The notes: generated by a model not told the origin, from the sequence alone. 63,150 nt of DNA from Halanaerobium saccharolyticum (GCF_004362045.1 NZ_SNWX01000004.1:42148-105297), one strand, 5' to 3'; positions 53,796 to 63,150 are shown, counted from the stretch's first letter. Numbers and translations: made by a program.

Positions 53796-54582
53796 ATTCA
53801 TTTTCTATAGGAACTATATCTACTTTACATCCGTGAGAATTTAAGCGGCTGATAAACATTCCATCAGACTTATTATCCGTGATTACGATATCGTAATCAG
53901 CAATGTCAGAAACTTTTACAACACCCTGTCTGGGTAATTTAGAATTATCGACCAGTAAAGATGTTTCTTCACAGTTATTAACTATGTACTCTTTAATCTC
54001 AACATCATCCACTCTTGTTTCTGTAACATATAGATCACTGTCAATACCATGACAGGATATAAAAGCTTTATTTGGTTTGAAATGTTTTAAATTATTAATT
54101 GTTAAATAACGGTAGGTAGAAAAAGTTTCGTAATTTAAAGTTCCCCCCAGGTTTATTACATTCCATTTTGGATTATTAATATTAGCAAGCTGATTTAATA
54201 ATCTAACTGAGTGAACAATGAAAGTAATATTATAATTTTTTGGTATGTAGTTTGTGATATGCATTACGGTGGTGCTGTTATCCAGGAATATTGTATCAAA
54301 CTCGGAGACTGATTTTGCAGCATGTTTACAGATAGCTTTCTTTTCAGCAAGATTTGTTTTTTCTCTTTCCTGTAAGGGTACAAATTCCCAGGTGTTTTTT
54401 TGAGCTGCTACTGCTCCTCCATAAGTTTTGGTCAGGAGATTTTTTTCTTCCAGGGCTGTCAGGTCTCTTCTGACTGTTTCACGTGAAGTATCAAGGATAT
54501 CTACTAATTCATTAGATTTAACACTGCCATTTTCTGCTAGCAACTCTAAGATCTTATTTCTTCTATCAACAATTTTAGACAT
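53794..54582 (-). CDS. DeoR family transcriptional regulator
   Basis: 262 residues on the minus strand. N-terminal winged helix (RRNKILELLAENGSVKSNEL, SRETVRRDLTALEEKNLL) and DeoR C-terminal sugar-phosphate sensor with FDTIFLDNSTTVMHIT, NVINLGGTLNYETFSTY, KAFISCHGID and LLVDNSKLP. ATG at 54582 is the best start (GGGAG 10 bases upstream); the GTG at 54591 is too near. It faces the kinase gene and likely controls it and the importer 2 operon. Confidence 0.88.
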   Translation of the reverse strand: MSKIVDRRNKILELLAENGSVKSNELVDILDTSRETVRRDLTALEEKNLLTKTYGGAVAAQKNTWEFVPLQEREKTNLAEKKAICKHAAKSVSEFDTIFLDNSTTVMHITNYIPKNYNITFIVHSVRLLNQLANINNPKWNVINLGGTLNYETFSTYRYLTINNLKHFKPNKAFISCHGIDSDLYVTETRVDDVEIKEYIVNNCEETSLLVDNSKLPRQGVVKVSDIADYDIVITDNKSDGMFISRLNSHGCKVDIVPIENE

Positions 54583-54604
54583 AAAGCACACACTCCCATT
54601 TAAT

Positions 54605-54625
54605 TAGTTTATATAAGTAGTTTAT
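54605..54625 (+). promoter_or_regulatory. Candidate DeoR operator
   Basis: Two direct TAGTTTAT repeats (54605-54612, 54618-54625), 13 bp apart, in the 87-bp divergent gap. DeoR-type regulators often bind direct repeats. Confidence 0.4.
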
Positions 54626-54669
54626 CATTAAAAATTACCCTGTGTAAAATAAATTTAAGAGGTGAAAAA

Positions 54670-55983
54670 ATGGAGATTAATAAAAAGTATATTTCAGCAT
54701 TTGATAAAATAGAAAAAACAGTAGAGAAAAAAAGGAAATCTAACCAATATCCTGCGATGGGATATACCAGCAATCTTGATTTAATAAGTAATTTTAATGT
54801 TGAAAAATTTAATCAACTTATAAATGATGAATTACCTGGACTGTCTGTACAGGATCTAAAAATCGCTGACAAAATAGATTCTGTTGAAAAGTTAATAAAA
54901 ACAATCGCCTATTTTTGTGTTAAGGGGATAGGTGGGGAAGTAGATATAGAAGATGAAAAACTTTTAACAAAATATTTTGATTGGGAATATGGAATTGGAG
55001 GGACTGCTGTTCAGGCAGCTATGGCTCTTGCAGCTATAAAATGTCCTTCAATAGTTCATTTAACAGAGAAGTCTAGAGAAATGTGTGATCTTTTAGCAGA
55101 TCCCAATTTATATACTGTTTTAGAGAATGGGCAGTTAGCTAACACAGATCAGATTAAATCGCTGACAGAACACGAAATTCATTTTATCATTCAATTTAAA
55201 AAAGGTGACATTATTAAATTAAGTAATCAAGAAATTAAAATACCTGATTCAAATCGGCTGATAATCACCCAAACTACAATTAATAAAAAATTGCCCTTAT
55301 CAACTGCTTATTTTAAGTATATTGAAGATAATGCTGAGAAAATAAGTAGTAATGTCTTATCAAGTTTTAATGTAATCGAGGATAAAGATTTGTTATTAGA
55401 TAGGTTAAATTATATAAAAAACCATTTAAAGAAATTTAGAGCTAAAAACAATTCAGGAATAATATTTTTTGAAGATGCCCACTATCATAAATTGGAGATA
55501 AAAAAATTATGTATGCATAATATTTATCCAGAACTTGATATCTTAAGTCTAAATGAAGAAGAACTGGAGTATACATTAAATATATATGATTTCCCGGTGG
55601 AAATTGACAATATCAGCAGCTGTGTTGAGGGAACAAAATATTTAAGAGAAAAATTTGGGATAAAAAAGGGGGTTATTGTGCATACTAAAGACTACTCAAT
55701 GTATGTAGGCCAGGATCTAAAAATAAATATAGAAGCAGGGCTGATTTATGGTAATTTACTGGCGACTGCTAAAGCTAAGTATGGACATTATGGGAATATA
55801 AAAGAAATTTCTGAGTTATTTGAGCTTGAACTTAGTCCCAGAGGGGTAAGTGCTAGAGAGACAATTGATAATAATCTGGATTCAGATAAAGTAATCATTG
55901 TTCCAACCAAATATATAGATAAACCTGAATATACTATCGGTCTGGGTGATACTTTTGTTGCAGGTGTTCAATTATGTTTTTAG
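54670..55983 (+). CDS. ADP-dependent phosphofructokinase/glucokinase-family kinase
   Basis: 437 residues. A ribokinase-fold kinase of the ADP_PFK_GK family: MGYTSNLDLIS near the N-terminus, GIGGTAVQAAMALAA, an IQFKKGD-like stretch, EDAHYHKLEI, ELDILSLNEEEL and the GLGDTFVAG anion-hole/catalytic Asp near residue 427. Members of this family in archaea use ADP; whether this one uses ADP or ATP, and which sugar it takes, is unknown. Divergent from the DeoR gene; the first of a four-gene set. Confidence 0.75.
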   Translation: MEINKKYISAFDKIEKTVEKKRKSNQYPAMGYTSNLDLISNFNVEKFNQLINDELPGLSVQDLKIADKIDSVEKLIKTIAYFCVKGIGGEVDIEDEKLLTKYFDWEYGIGGTAVQAAMALAAIKCPSIVHLTEKSREMCDLLADPNLYTVLENGQLANTDQIKSLTEHEIHFIIQFKKGDIIKLSNQEIKIPDSNRLIITQTTINKKLPLSTAYFKYIEDNAEKISSNVLSSFNVIEDKDLLLDRLNYIKNHLKKFRAKNNSGIIFFEDAHYHKLEIKKLCMHNIYPELDILSLNEEELEYTLNIYDFPVEIDNISSCVEGTKYLREKFGIKKGVIVHTKDYSMYVGQDLKINIEAGLIYGNLLATAKAKYGHYGNIKEISELFELELSPRGVSARETIDNNLDSDKVIIVPTKYIDKPEYTIGLGDTFVAGVQLCF

Positions 55984-56036
55984 TTTTTATTTAAACTATA
56001 AATTAAAGCTGTTATAATATAAATAGGTGGTGAATT

Positions 56037-57442
<1,406 letters not shown>

Positions 57443-57484
57443 TTTAAAAATCATCTTTAATTATCCGCAAAGAAAGGAATTATG

Positions 57485-58510
57485 ATGAATCTATTTAATA
57501 GAGATTATTCTATAGAAGACTTACGTAAATATTTTGGAAGTTTAGAACAGTTAGCTGGCTTAAGAAAATATAGTTTCAGTCAGGGAAAAGCGAAGAACGT
57601 TGAAGTAGTAGAATTTAGAACAGGAAGTGGTTTGAGATTTGAAGTTTTAGTGGATAGGGGTTTGGATATTGGCCTCTGTGAATTTAAAGGGATTCCAATT
57701 TCTTTCAGATCTTCTGTAGGAGAAGCTTCTCCCTTTTTATTTGAAGCTGAAGGTGATCAGTGGTTTAGAAATTTTTCTGGTGGGCTTTTAACAGGTTGTG
57801 GTCTGACTTATCTTGGAGCTCCTGATATAGATCAAGGTCAAAAATTAGGACTGCATGGACGAATAAGTAATATACCTGCTGAATCTGTATCAACTTTTGA
57901 AGAAAAAGAGGGAGAATCAGTTTTTTTAAATCTTAAAGGTAGGGTTAGGGAAACCAAAACTTTATCAACTAATTTATTATTGGAAAGAACTATTTCTGCA
58001 GAGCTTGGTAAAAATAAAATAAGGATTCATGATACAATAACAAATGAAGGTTTTACAGAAGAACCTTTAATGTTTCTTTACCATATTAATCTTGGTCATC
58101 CTTTAGTTGACAAGGGAACAAAGTTGCATTCCGATTCTTTAAATGTACAAGCGAGAGATGATATTTCTGCTAGATATTTAAATAATTATGAAACTTATTT
58201 AGGACCAACTCCTGATTATCCAGATGTTGTTTTCTATCATGATGTCCGGGAAAATGAAAATGGGTTTTGTGAAGTGAGTTTAAAGAATACAAAACTGGGT
58301 CTGGCATTTAAACTAAAGTATAGAAAAGAGAATCTTCCTAATTTTGTGCAGTGGAAATATACCAATCAGGGGAATTATGTGACAGGTTTAGAACCCTCTA
58401 ATTCCAAAGTCGAAGGTAGAAGTAAAGCGCGAGAAGAGAAAGAACTTGAATATATTGAACCTGGAGAACATAAAGAATATTTTTTAGAAATGAGCATTGA
58501 AGAGTTATAA
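57485..58510 (+). CDS. DUF4432 family (aldose 1-epimerase-like) protein
   Basis: 341 residues of galactose mutarotase-like fold, DUF4432. VLVDRGLDIGLCEFKGIPISF, FSGGLLTGCGLTYLGAP, LGLHGRISNIPA, HINLGHPLVDKGT and NYVTGLEPSN are visible. Probably acts on the anomeric form of a sugar in this pathway. ATG 57482 or 57485; the latter is 6 bases after AAAGGA. Confidence 0.8.
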   Translation: MNLFNRDYSIEDLRKYFGSLEQLAGLRKYSFSQGKAKNVEVVEFRTGSGLRFEVLVDRGLDIGLCEFKGIPISFRSSVGEASPFLFEAEGDQWFRNFSGGLLTGCGLTYLGAPDIDQGQKLGLHGRISNIPAESVSTFEEKEGESVFLNLKGRVRETKTLSTNLLLERTISAELGKNKIRIHDTITNEGFTEEPLMFLYHINLGHPLVDKGTKLHSDSLNVQARDDISARYLNNYETYLGPTPDYPDVVFYHDVRENENGFCEVSLKNTKLGLAFKLKYRKENLPNFVQWKYTNQGNYVTGLEPSNSKVEGRSKAREEKELEYIEPGEHKEYFLEMSIEEL

Positions 58511-58520
58511 TAAAATATTA

Positions 58521-58561
58521 AGAATAGTTCTTATGGTTTCGCCAGGACTATTCTTTTTTAA
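58521..58561 (+). terminator. Terminator of catabolic operon
   Basis: AGAATAGTTC (58521-58530) pairs with GGACTATTCT (58545-58554) with a T-run. Confidence 0.85.
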
Positions 58562-58597
58562 TTGTCATCAAAATAATTATTTTACTTTATTTCCAAT

Positions 58598-58627
58598 TTA
58601 TTCTATGATATACTTTATATAGAATAA
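58598..58627 (+). promoter_or_regulatory. Same promoter/operator as darT
   Basis: TTATTCTA/TAGAATAA arms with a 14-base centre that holds the -10 box, as at 40292-40321; about 40 upstream and central bases match too. Confidence 0.65.
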
Positions 58628-58650
58628 ATATTAGAAATGGAGGAAAATTA

Positions 58651-59386
58651 ATGCAGAAACAGTTTGATGTTACAGCTCATAACTATGACTTTGTTTTTAA
58701 AGATTCTTTCAATCTTTTTAAGAACGATATTTCTGATTTTTTAGAGGTAGAGCTGCCTGGAATTGCCTCTTATCTGGAAACTGAATTTGCTGAGATTGAA
58801 ACAAATTTAGAATTACTTGATTAAATTTTATGCTGCAAGATAAATCAATTCTTCACTTAGAGAAAGAAGCAGAAATTTCTGTTTCGGATTTAATTCGTTT
58901 TGCCAGTTATGACCTAAAGTTGTATAATAGGTATAGAGACAGAGTTCGGACGATTATCTTGATTTAATATTTCTTCCCTTAATGAATAGTGATCAAAAAA
59001 TAGTTGAACGGGTTAAAGAAACTATTGAGCTGGAGAAAAAACTGGAAGTAGAAAGTAATTTAAAAAATAATCTTGTTGCAATGACTTTTGTATTGAGTGA
59101 TAAATTTTTAAGTGATCAGGAAATCTCAGAAATATGGAGGGATTACAAGATGGTTAGAATATTTAAGTATGCAGAAGAGCAGGGTAAAAAAGAGGGGATT
59201 AAAGAGGGAAAAAAGCAAGGAGAAAGAGAACTTTTTAAAAAATTTATTAAAGGTAATTTTGAAGGCTGCGATGATAAAATTATGGAATTAATTGATCAGG
59301 CAGAAATAAGTAAAATAGAAGAGTTAAGTGAAAGAATTTCTAAGATTAAGGATTTAAAGGAATTAGAAAAAGCATTAAAGCAGTAA
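58651..59386 (+). pseudogene. Rpn family recombination-promoting nuclease, frameshifted
   Basis: Three parts of one protein are in three frames: 58651-58824 (N-terminus, HNYDFVFKDSFNLFKNDI), about 58833-58967 (DKSILHLEKEAEISVS, RFASYDLKLYNRYRDRV) and 58982-59386 (C-terminus, IFKYAEEQGKKEG, KIMELIDQAE). Two frameshifts separate them. Rpn proteins are PD-(D/E)XK nucleases related to transposase-like proteins. A good GGAGG start and the promoter survive, so decay is recent. Confidence 0.85.
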
Positions 59387-59410
59387 GGATTGTAATAATT
59401 GAGTGTTAAC

Positions 59411-59438
59411 TCCTGGTGGCAAAAAAGCTGCCGGGATT
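59411..59438 (+). terminator. Terminator after Rpn pseudogene
   Basis: TCCTGGTGGC/GCTGCCGGGA with three G-T pairs, then Ts. Homologous to that at 43404. Confidence 0.7.
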
Positions 59439-59467
59439 TTTTATGCAACATAGTTTGACATTATGTT

Positions 59468-59534
59468 GCGATATTAATACATAAGTTATTATATGATAAC
59501 TTATATTGATAAATATCGCTAAAAGTAGTATAAT
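59468..59534 (+). promoter_or_regulatory. Promoter with nested operators before mqsR-like gene
   Basis: TTGATA (59506-59511), 17 bases, TATAAT (59529-59534). Inner arms ATAAGTTAT/ATAACTTAT (59481-59504) and outer arms GCGATATT/AATATCGC (59468-59475, 59512-59519) surround the -35 box. Autoregulation by the MqsA-type protein is likely. Confidence 0.6.
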
Positions 59535-59580
59535 AATTATGTAGTGATAATAATGAGCTTAGAAAGCAGAGGTTTAAATT

Positions 59581-59952
59581 ATGTCATTAGCAGATAAAGC
59601 AAAGATAAATAAATTTTTATCCCTGATGCGAGAAGTAATAGGAAAAATTAATGGTTTTCATCTCATAGATAGAGAAAAGAATTTAAATTCATTATATAAA
59701 CACGGTTTAACAATAGATATAGCTAAATTTTATATAGAAAATTTGGCGGTTAAAGATTATTGGAAAGGTCCTGAACCTGATGATAAAGAATTTAATAATT
59801 ATGAATGGTGGTTTTTTGCCAGAGAAATTAATACTGCTCTTGGAAAGACATTGTTTTACATAAAAATTAGAATTGAAACCAGGGGTAGAGAACAGATTAT
59901 ATGTTTATCTTTTCATGAAGCAGATTATCTTATTAAGTTTCCTTACAAATAA
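59581..59952 (+). CDS. mqsR: MqsR-family toxin
   Basis: 123 residues resembling MqsR/RelE-fold mRNA interferases of the type common in Bacillota: KHGLTIDIAKFYIENL, VKDYWKGPEPDD, WWFFAREINTALGKTLFYIKI and the end CLSFHEADYLIKFPYK. MqsR cleaves mRNA and is neutralised by MqsA. The matching MqsA-type gene lies 1.85 kb downstream, beyond an insertion element. The start has AGCAGAGG upstream. Confidence 0.72.
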   Translation: MSLADKAKINKFLSLMREVIGKINGFHLIDREKNLNSLYKHGLTIDIAKFYIENLAVKDYWKGPEPDDKEFNNYEWWFFAREINTALGKTLFYIKIRIETRGREQIICLSFHEADYLIKFPYK

Positions 59953-60009
59953 TTAATGATGAATCGAGGAGCATTCCTGTAATGAATAAAAATCAGTATC
60001 GACAAAAAA

Positions 60010-60074
60010 ATACCTCCCTGATATAATACGGAGTATCAGAGGTCAGTCTGATCTCTAAAAAATCAGGGAGGTAT
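60010..60074 (+). promoter_or_regulatory. Hairpin hiding the transposase ribosome binding site
   Basis: ATACCTCCCTGAT (60010-60022) is the exact complement of ATCAGGGAGGTAT (60062-60074), which holds the GGGAGG site of the transposase. A smaller stem (AGAGGTC/GATCTCT) lies between. Transcripts entering from outside would fold and not be translated. Confidence 0.75.
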
Positions 60075-60079
60075 CTAAT

Positions 60080-61369
60080 ATGAATTATACTCAAAACGAA
60101 AAGATTATGCAAGTAAAAGTTTCAACACTGGTAGTTGGGGTGGATATCGCAAAGAACAAACATGCTGCTCGATTCTTTGATTTTAGAGGCATAGAATATG
60201 ATAAGGCAATCTTTTTTGAAAACAATGAAGCAGGTTTTAAAAAACTTCTACACTGGATTAAAAAAGTAAGTGAGAAGGAAAATAAAACTAGTGTAATAGT
60301 TGGTATGGAGCCTACAGGACATTACTGGTTACCCTTAGAAGAATATCTAAGAAGAAAAACAGATTTTTTGAGGGTAGTGGTAAATCCAGCTCATGTTAAA
60401 AAGAGTAAGTCTCTTGATGATAACTCACCAACTAAAACAGACAGAAAAGATGCTAAAGTCATAGCTAAACTGGTAATAGATGGCAGATATTCAATACCAC
60501 ATATGCCGGAAAAAGAATATGCAGATCTAAGAGTAGCAATGACTCACAGGGAAAGACTGGTTAAAGATATTATAAATCTTTCAAATAAAATTCAGCAACT
60601 GATAGACAAATATTTTCCTGAATATCAAACTGTTTTTAAAAAATGGAGTGGAAAAGCTTCAGTTGCAATTTTAAAAGAACTATTTTTGCCTGAGTTAATA
60701 CTTGAAAAAACTGAGGAAGAAATAGTCGAGATTTTCAAAAAAGGTGCCAGTAGAGGTGTGGGTATTAAAAGAGCCAGAAAGCTCAAAAAAGCAGCTTTAA
60801 ACTCAATTGGTATCAAAGAAGGTGGAGAATTCACCCGGTATGAATTAAGGAATTTACTTGAGCAGTATGAGCTTTTAAACAGTCAGAAAGAACTGCTTGA
60901 AGAAAAAGTAGAAAAGCTATTTAACAGTATGGAAGAAGCTAAATATATGGAGTCAGTAAAGGGTGTAGGGATAATTACAGTGGCTGGTTTTATTGCAGAA
61001 GTTGGGGATATAAATGATTATGATCATCCCAAACAGATACAGAAACTTGCAGGTTTAAACTTAAAAGAACACAGTTCAGGTAAACATCTGGGTCAAACCA
61101 GGATAACTAAAAGAGGAAGACCCAAATTACGAGCATTACTGTACAGAGTAATGCTGCCGATATTAGCTAAAAATCAGGAGTTTAAACAGCTACATGAATA
61201 TTATACTACTCGGAGGAATAATCCTTTAAAACCAAAGCAGTCAATGATAGCCCTGGCCTGCAAATTGATTAGAATATTTTTTGCACTTGGACAAAAACAT
61301 GTTATGTATGATGGTGAAAAGTTGATGAACGATATTGATAGAAATTTAGATTTACAGGAAGTAGCTTAA
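60080..61369 (+). CDS. IS110/IS1111-family transposase
   Basis: 429 residues. N-terminal DEDD RuvC-like domain: Asp in GVDIAKNKHAA (22), Glu in GMEPTGHYW (about 77), and KTDRKDAKV (about 122, 125). C-terminal Tnp20 domain: SVKGVGIITVAGFIAEVGD, LAGLNLKEHSSGK with the serine nucleophile near 332, and RITKRGRPKLRALLYR. All key residues are intact, so it may be active. It uses an RNA to choose its target. Confidence 0.94.
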   Translation: MNYTQNEKIMQVKVSTLVVGVDIAKNKHAARFFDFRGIEYDKAIFFENNEAGFKKLLHWIKKVSEKENKTSVIVGMEPTGHYWLPLEEYLRRKTDFLRVVVNPAHVKKSKSLDDNSPTKTDRKDAKVIAKLVIDGRYSIPHMPEKEYADLRVAMTHRERLVKDIINLSNKIQQLIDKYFPEYQTVFKKWSGKASVAILKELFLPELILEKTEEEIVEIFKKGASRGVGIKRARKLKKAALNSIGIKEGGEFTRYELRNLLEQYELLNSQKELLEEKVEKLFNSMEEAKYMESVKGVGIITVAGFIAEVGDINDYDHPKQIQKLAGLNLKEHSSGKHLGQTRITKRGRPKLRALLYRVMLPILAKNQEFKQLHEYYTTRRNNPLKPKQSMIALACKLIRIFFALGQKHVMYDGEKLMNDIDRNLDLQEVA

Positions 61370-61429
61370 ACATTAATTGTATTGTTTTTAATGAGTTGAT
61401 AAGTTTATTGATTTAAGAAAGATTATTTA

Positions 61430-61650
61430 AAGTTGAGTAATAGAACTTTGAAAGAGGAAGACTGGATTAGCCGGAAATTATTTATTCCATTAGGGCTTAA
61501 CAGAAGTTAAGACCCCGTCGAGGAGCAGAGCCGGCCTCCACCCATGGGAAGGTAGAACGAAGGAATGTTGGGACATAGATCCTGGGAGATATGGGAGGTA
61601 AGACCACCATGGTCTTGTGGAGATCCAAAGCGACCATAGAGGAATTTTTT
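61430..61650 (+). ncRNA. Candidate bridge (seek) RNA of the IS element
   Basis: After the transposase a GC-rich, foldable stretch follows in an AT-rich setting: TTAAC/GTTAA (around 61480-61512), CCCATGGG near 61543, and AAGACCA/TGGTCTT (around 61602-61618). In the IS1111 group the guide RNA is read from the right non-coding end. The remaining gap up to mqsA (61680-61806) shows no gene. Confidence 0.6.
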
Positions 61651-61806
61651 AGAAAAAAGTTAGATTTTTAATCAGGTCGTCTCTATATTTCCATAAATTA
61701 ATATTTATGTCTTAAGTTTCTACTTTTCTAATTCAAAGAAATATGAAAAACTGCGAATAAGCGAGTATTAAAGAGATAACTTTAATTTAAAGAGGGAGGA
61801 ATTCAA

Positions 61807-62580
61807 ATGCAAGAATCAAAAGATATTGATAAATTATTTTGTGATAAATGTGATGACTTTGTGGAATATGACATTGAATCAGTAAAAGAGAGTAGAAATA
61901 TATTAAATCAGGAAGAAATCGAAATAAAAGCTAAAGTAGCTGTGTGTAAAAATTGCAAAGAAAAACTATTTCATGAAAAATTAGATAAGGAAAACCAAAA
62001 AAGAGCGTTTGATAAATTTAGAGAAAAGAAAAGTATTTTATCTGTAAAAGAAATAAAAGATATTAGAAAAAAATATAAATTAACTCAGAAAGAAATGAGC
62101 AGACTATTAGGCTGGGGAGAAATAACTTATCATAGATATGAAAATGGTTCTTTACCCGATCAATCCCATAATAATCAACTAAGATTAATTAAAGAAACAT
62201 CTAACGTTAAAATTTTACTGAAAAACAATTCAGATAATCTCAGCAGTAAAACTATCAAAAAACTGAATAAAAGACTTGAGGAAATGATAGCTAATAAAAA
62301 CAAAGTGGAAGTTACTTTGCCGGAAGAATTATATAAACAAATCAAGATGAAGGCCGAAAAAGATAAAATGAATATATCTGAATATCTTCTCTTTTTAATA
62401 ACTAAGGAAAATGCTGCTGATAAAGCTGAAAAAGAAAAAAATAAATTGAAAAAAGAAAGTCAAATGTCAATTTTAAGATATAAAACATCACCAGCAGCAG
62501 TTTGGAATCAAAAATCTATATCTGAAGAAAAAGTTAAATATAAAATTAAAAATAAGAAAAGCAAAATTAAATCTTTATAA
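61807..62580 (+). CDS. mqsA: MqsA-type zinc-finger HTH antitoxin with long basic tail
   Basis: 257 residues. Zinc finger with CDKC at 12-15 and CKNC at 47-50, XRE-like HTH (LTQKEMSRLLGWGEITYHRY near 92-111), then a segment VEVTLPEELYKQIK...NISEYLLFLI like a ribbon-helix-helix (about 164-200), and a lysine-rich, partly hydrophobic tail. Such extra tails on antitoxins of chaperone-dependent systems are bound by a SecB-like chaperone, which follows here. Start after AGGGAGGAATTC. Confidence 0.78.
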   Translation: MQESKDIDKLFCDKCDDFVEYDIESVKESRNILNQEEIEIKAKVAVCKNCKEKLFHEKLDKENQKRAFDKFREKKSILSVKEIKDIRKKYKLTQKEMSRLLGWGEITYHRYENGSLPDQSHNNQLRLIKETSNVKILLKNNSDNLSSKTIKKLNKRLEEMIANKNKVEVTLPEELYKQIKMKAEKDKMNISEYLLFLITKENAADKAEKEKNKLKKESQMSILRYKTSPAAVWNQKSISEEKVKYKIKNKKSKIKSL

Positions 62581-62603
62581 TTTTTGGCTGAGGGGTGAAT
62601 ATC

Positions 62604-63014
62604 ATGAGTTTTATTAATGTAGCTAGATATCCTAAGATAAATTTGATTAACATTGACTTCAATTATTTAGGGCTTGAAGACGAAATAGATCAAAAAAATA
62701 TAGATCTTAAAATAACAGATGAAGTTATTGTAAAAGATTATGATGAGAATTTTGTTTATTTGACTTTTATTAGAAAAGTATTTTTTAATCCCGAAATGTT
62801 TTATAATATTTTAGTAGAATTAAATGTAATTTATGAGCTTAATGAGGACTTTGCAGATGATTTAAATATGGATAATCTAGAAAAGGAAATTGAAGAAGAT
62901 AGAGTAATTCTCGCTCCGGTATTAGAAAAAGTATCTCTTTTAATCGGGAATATTACAAACATTGATGACGATTTGACTATAATTACTCCTCCTTTTTTTC
63001 AGAAAGATGAATAA
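62604..63014 (+). CDS. SecB-like chaperone
   Basis: 136 residues from ATG 62604 (GAGGGGTGA upstream). The arrangement of strands (DLKITDEVIVKDY, FVYLTFIRKVFF), a central acidic section, and the ending LAPVLEKVSLLIGNITNIDD plus LTIITPPFF matches small SecB-type chaperones of toxin-antitoxin-chaperone loci better than the general export SecB. It likely stabilises the antitoxin upstream. Fold assignment from pattern only. Confidence 0.6.
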   Translation: MSFINVARYPKINLINIDFNYLGLEDEIDQKNIDLKITDEVIVKDYDENFVYLTFIRKVFFNPEMFYNILVELNVIYELNEDFADDLNMDNLEKEIEEDRVILAPVLEKVSLLIGNITNIDDDLTIITPPFFQKDE

Positions 63015-63150
63015 TAAGTCCATTTATTTTAATTAATATTAATACATCGCCAGTCCGCCAATATTTTACTGCAGCTCATGAATATTATCATTTAAAATAT
63101 AATGTTAATTTAAATGGAAAACAGAAGTCGCTAGAGAAAGAAGCTGATAC
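63011..63150 (+). CDS. ImmA/IrrE-like metallopeptidase (partial)
   Basis: The frame open from 63011 encodes NTSPVRQYFTAAHEYYHLKY and SLEKEADT, which is the HExxH zinc motif and third-ligand region of ImmA/IrrE proteases. There is no proper start codon after the stop at 63008, so it may be 5' truncated or start at ATA/ATT; it also runs off the window end. Confidence 0.55.
   Translation, partial: MISPFILININTSPVRQYFTAAHEYYHLKYNVNLNGKQKSLEKEAD

Larger units (their letters stand above)
59977..61677 (+). mobile_element. IS110/IS1111-family insertion sequence
   Basis: One DEDD transposase gene with short flanks. An 11-bp subterminal inverted repeat with one mismatch, GAATAAAAATC (59984-59994) and GATTTTTAATC (61663-61673), gives the approximate ends; exact ends were not resolvable by eye. 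No target duplication is expected for this family. The long non-coding right part fits the IS1111 group. It sits between the mqsR and mqsA type genes. Confidence 0.7.

Noticed and set aside
59972-61567. Seven-base complement between the left flank of the IS (CATTCCT, 59972-59978) and the candidate guide RNA (AGGAATG, 61561-61567)
   Set aside because: A 7-base match in this amount of sequence is expected about once by chance, so it does not show a guide-target pairing.
61480-61640. Possible 5S rRNA or other housekeeping RNA in the GC-rich stretch after the transposase
   Set aside because: Conserved blocks of 5S, 6S, RNase P or SRP RNA are missing; position right behind an IS1111-type transposase explains it better.

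Overview
The window is low-GC DNA with strong AGGAGG ribosome binding sites, many TTG starts, sigma-A type promoters (TTGACA/TATAAT, about 17 bp apart) and many hairpin plus T-run terminators. With the gene content this suggests an anaerobic Bacillota, probably of the Halanaerobium type; the genus is inference, since no rRNA or tRNA is present.

Region 1 (1-22251) is a surface polysaccharide locus on the + strand. It has UDP-L-FucNAc genes (capE, capF, capG) in two copies, dTDP-L-rhamnose genes (rmlACBD), a UDP-HexNAc dehydrogenase with its 4-epimerase, a mannose-1-phosphate guanylyltransferase, a Wzx-type flippase, an EpsG/Wzy-like polymerase and several glycosyltransferases. The second capE-capF-capG copy lies about 12.45 kb after the first as a direct repeat, which makes the locus prone to recombination.

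Region 2 (22252-42500) is a defence and toxin-antitoxin island that separates the capsule genes from their initiating sugar-phosphate transferase (42590-43165). In order it holds Kiwa (kwaA, kwaB), a reverse transcriptase-nitrilase (DRT type 1/UG1), a decayed epimerase, a broken SbcC/Rad50-like ATPase, a DUF6765-like protein, a membrane KAP P-loop NTPase, a coupled operon (TGT-like protein, SIR2 protein, YwgA/Panacea-like protein, PD-(D/E)XK nuclease-like protein, two small related proteins), an MqsA/Panacea hybrid antitoxin, a second DUF6765-like protein, and DarT-DarG. The SIR2 operon is the best candidate for an undescribed system.

Region 3 (43150-58560) is a sugar-uptake and catabolism region: two ABC sugar importers, a GH51 arabinofuranosidase, a class II ketose-phosphate aldolase, a DeoR regulator, an ADP-dependent PFK/glucokinase-family kinase, an RpiR regulator, a D-lyxose isomerase and a DUF4432 protein. 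A route lyxose to xylulose to xylulose-1-phosphate to DHAP plus glycolaldehyde would fit. Remnants of an Rpn-family nuclease gene bracket this region.

Region 4 (59450-63150) is an MqsR-MqsA-SecB-like toxin-antitoxin-chaperone locus in which an IS110/IS1111-family element sits between toxin and antitoxin. A structured region downstream of the transposase is a good candidate for the element's bridge (seek) RNA. An ImmA/IrrE-like metallopeptidase reading frame runs off the window end.
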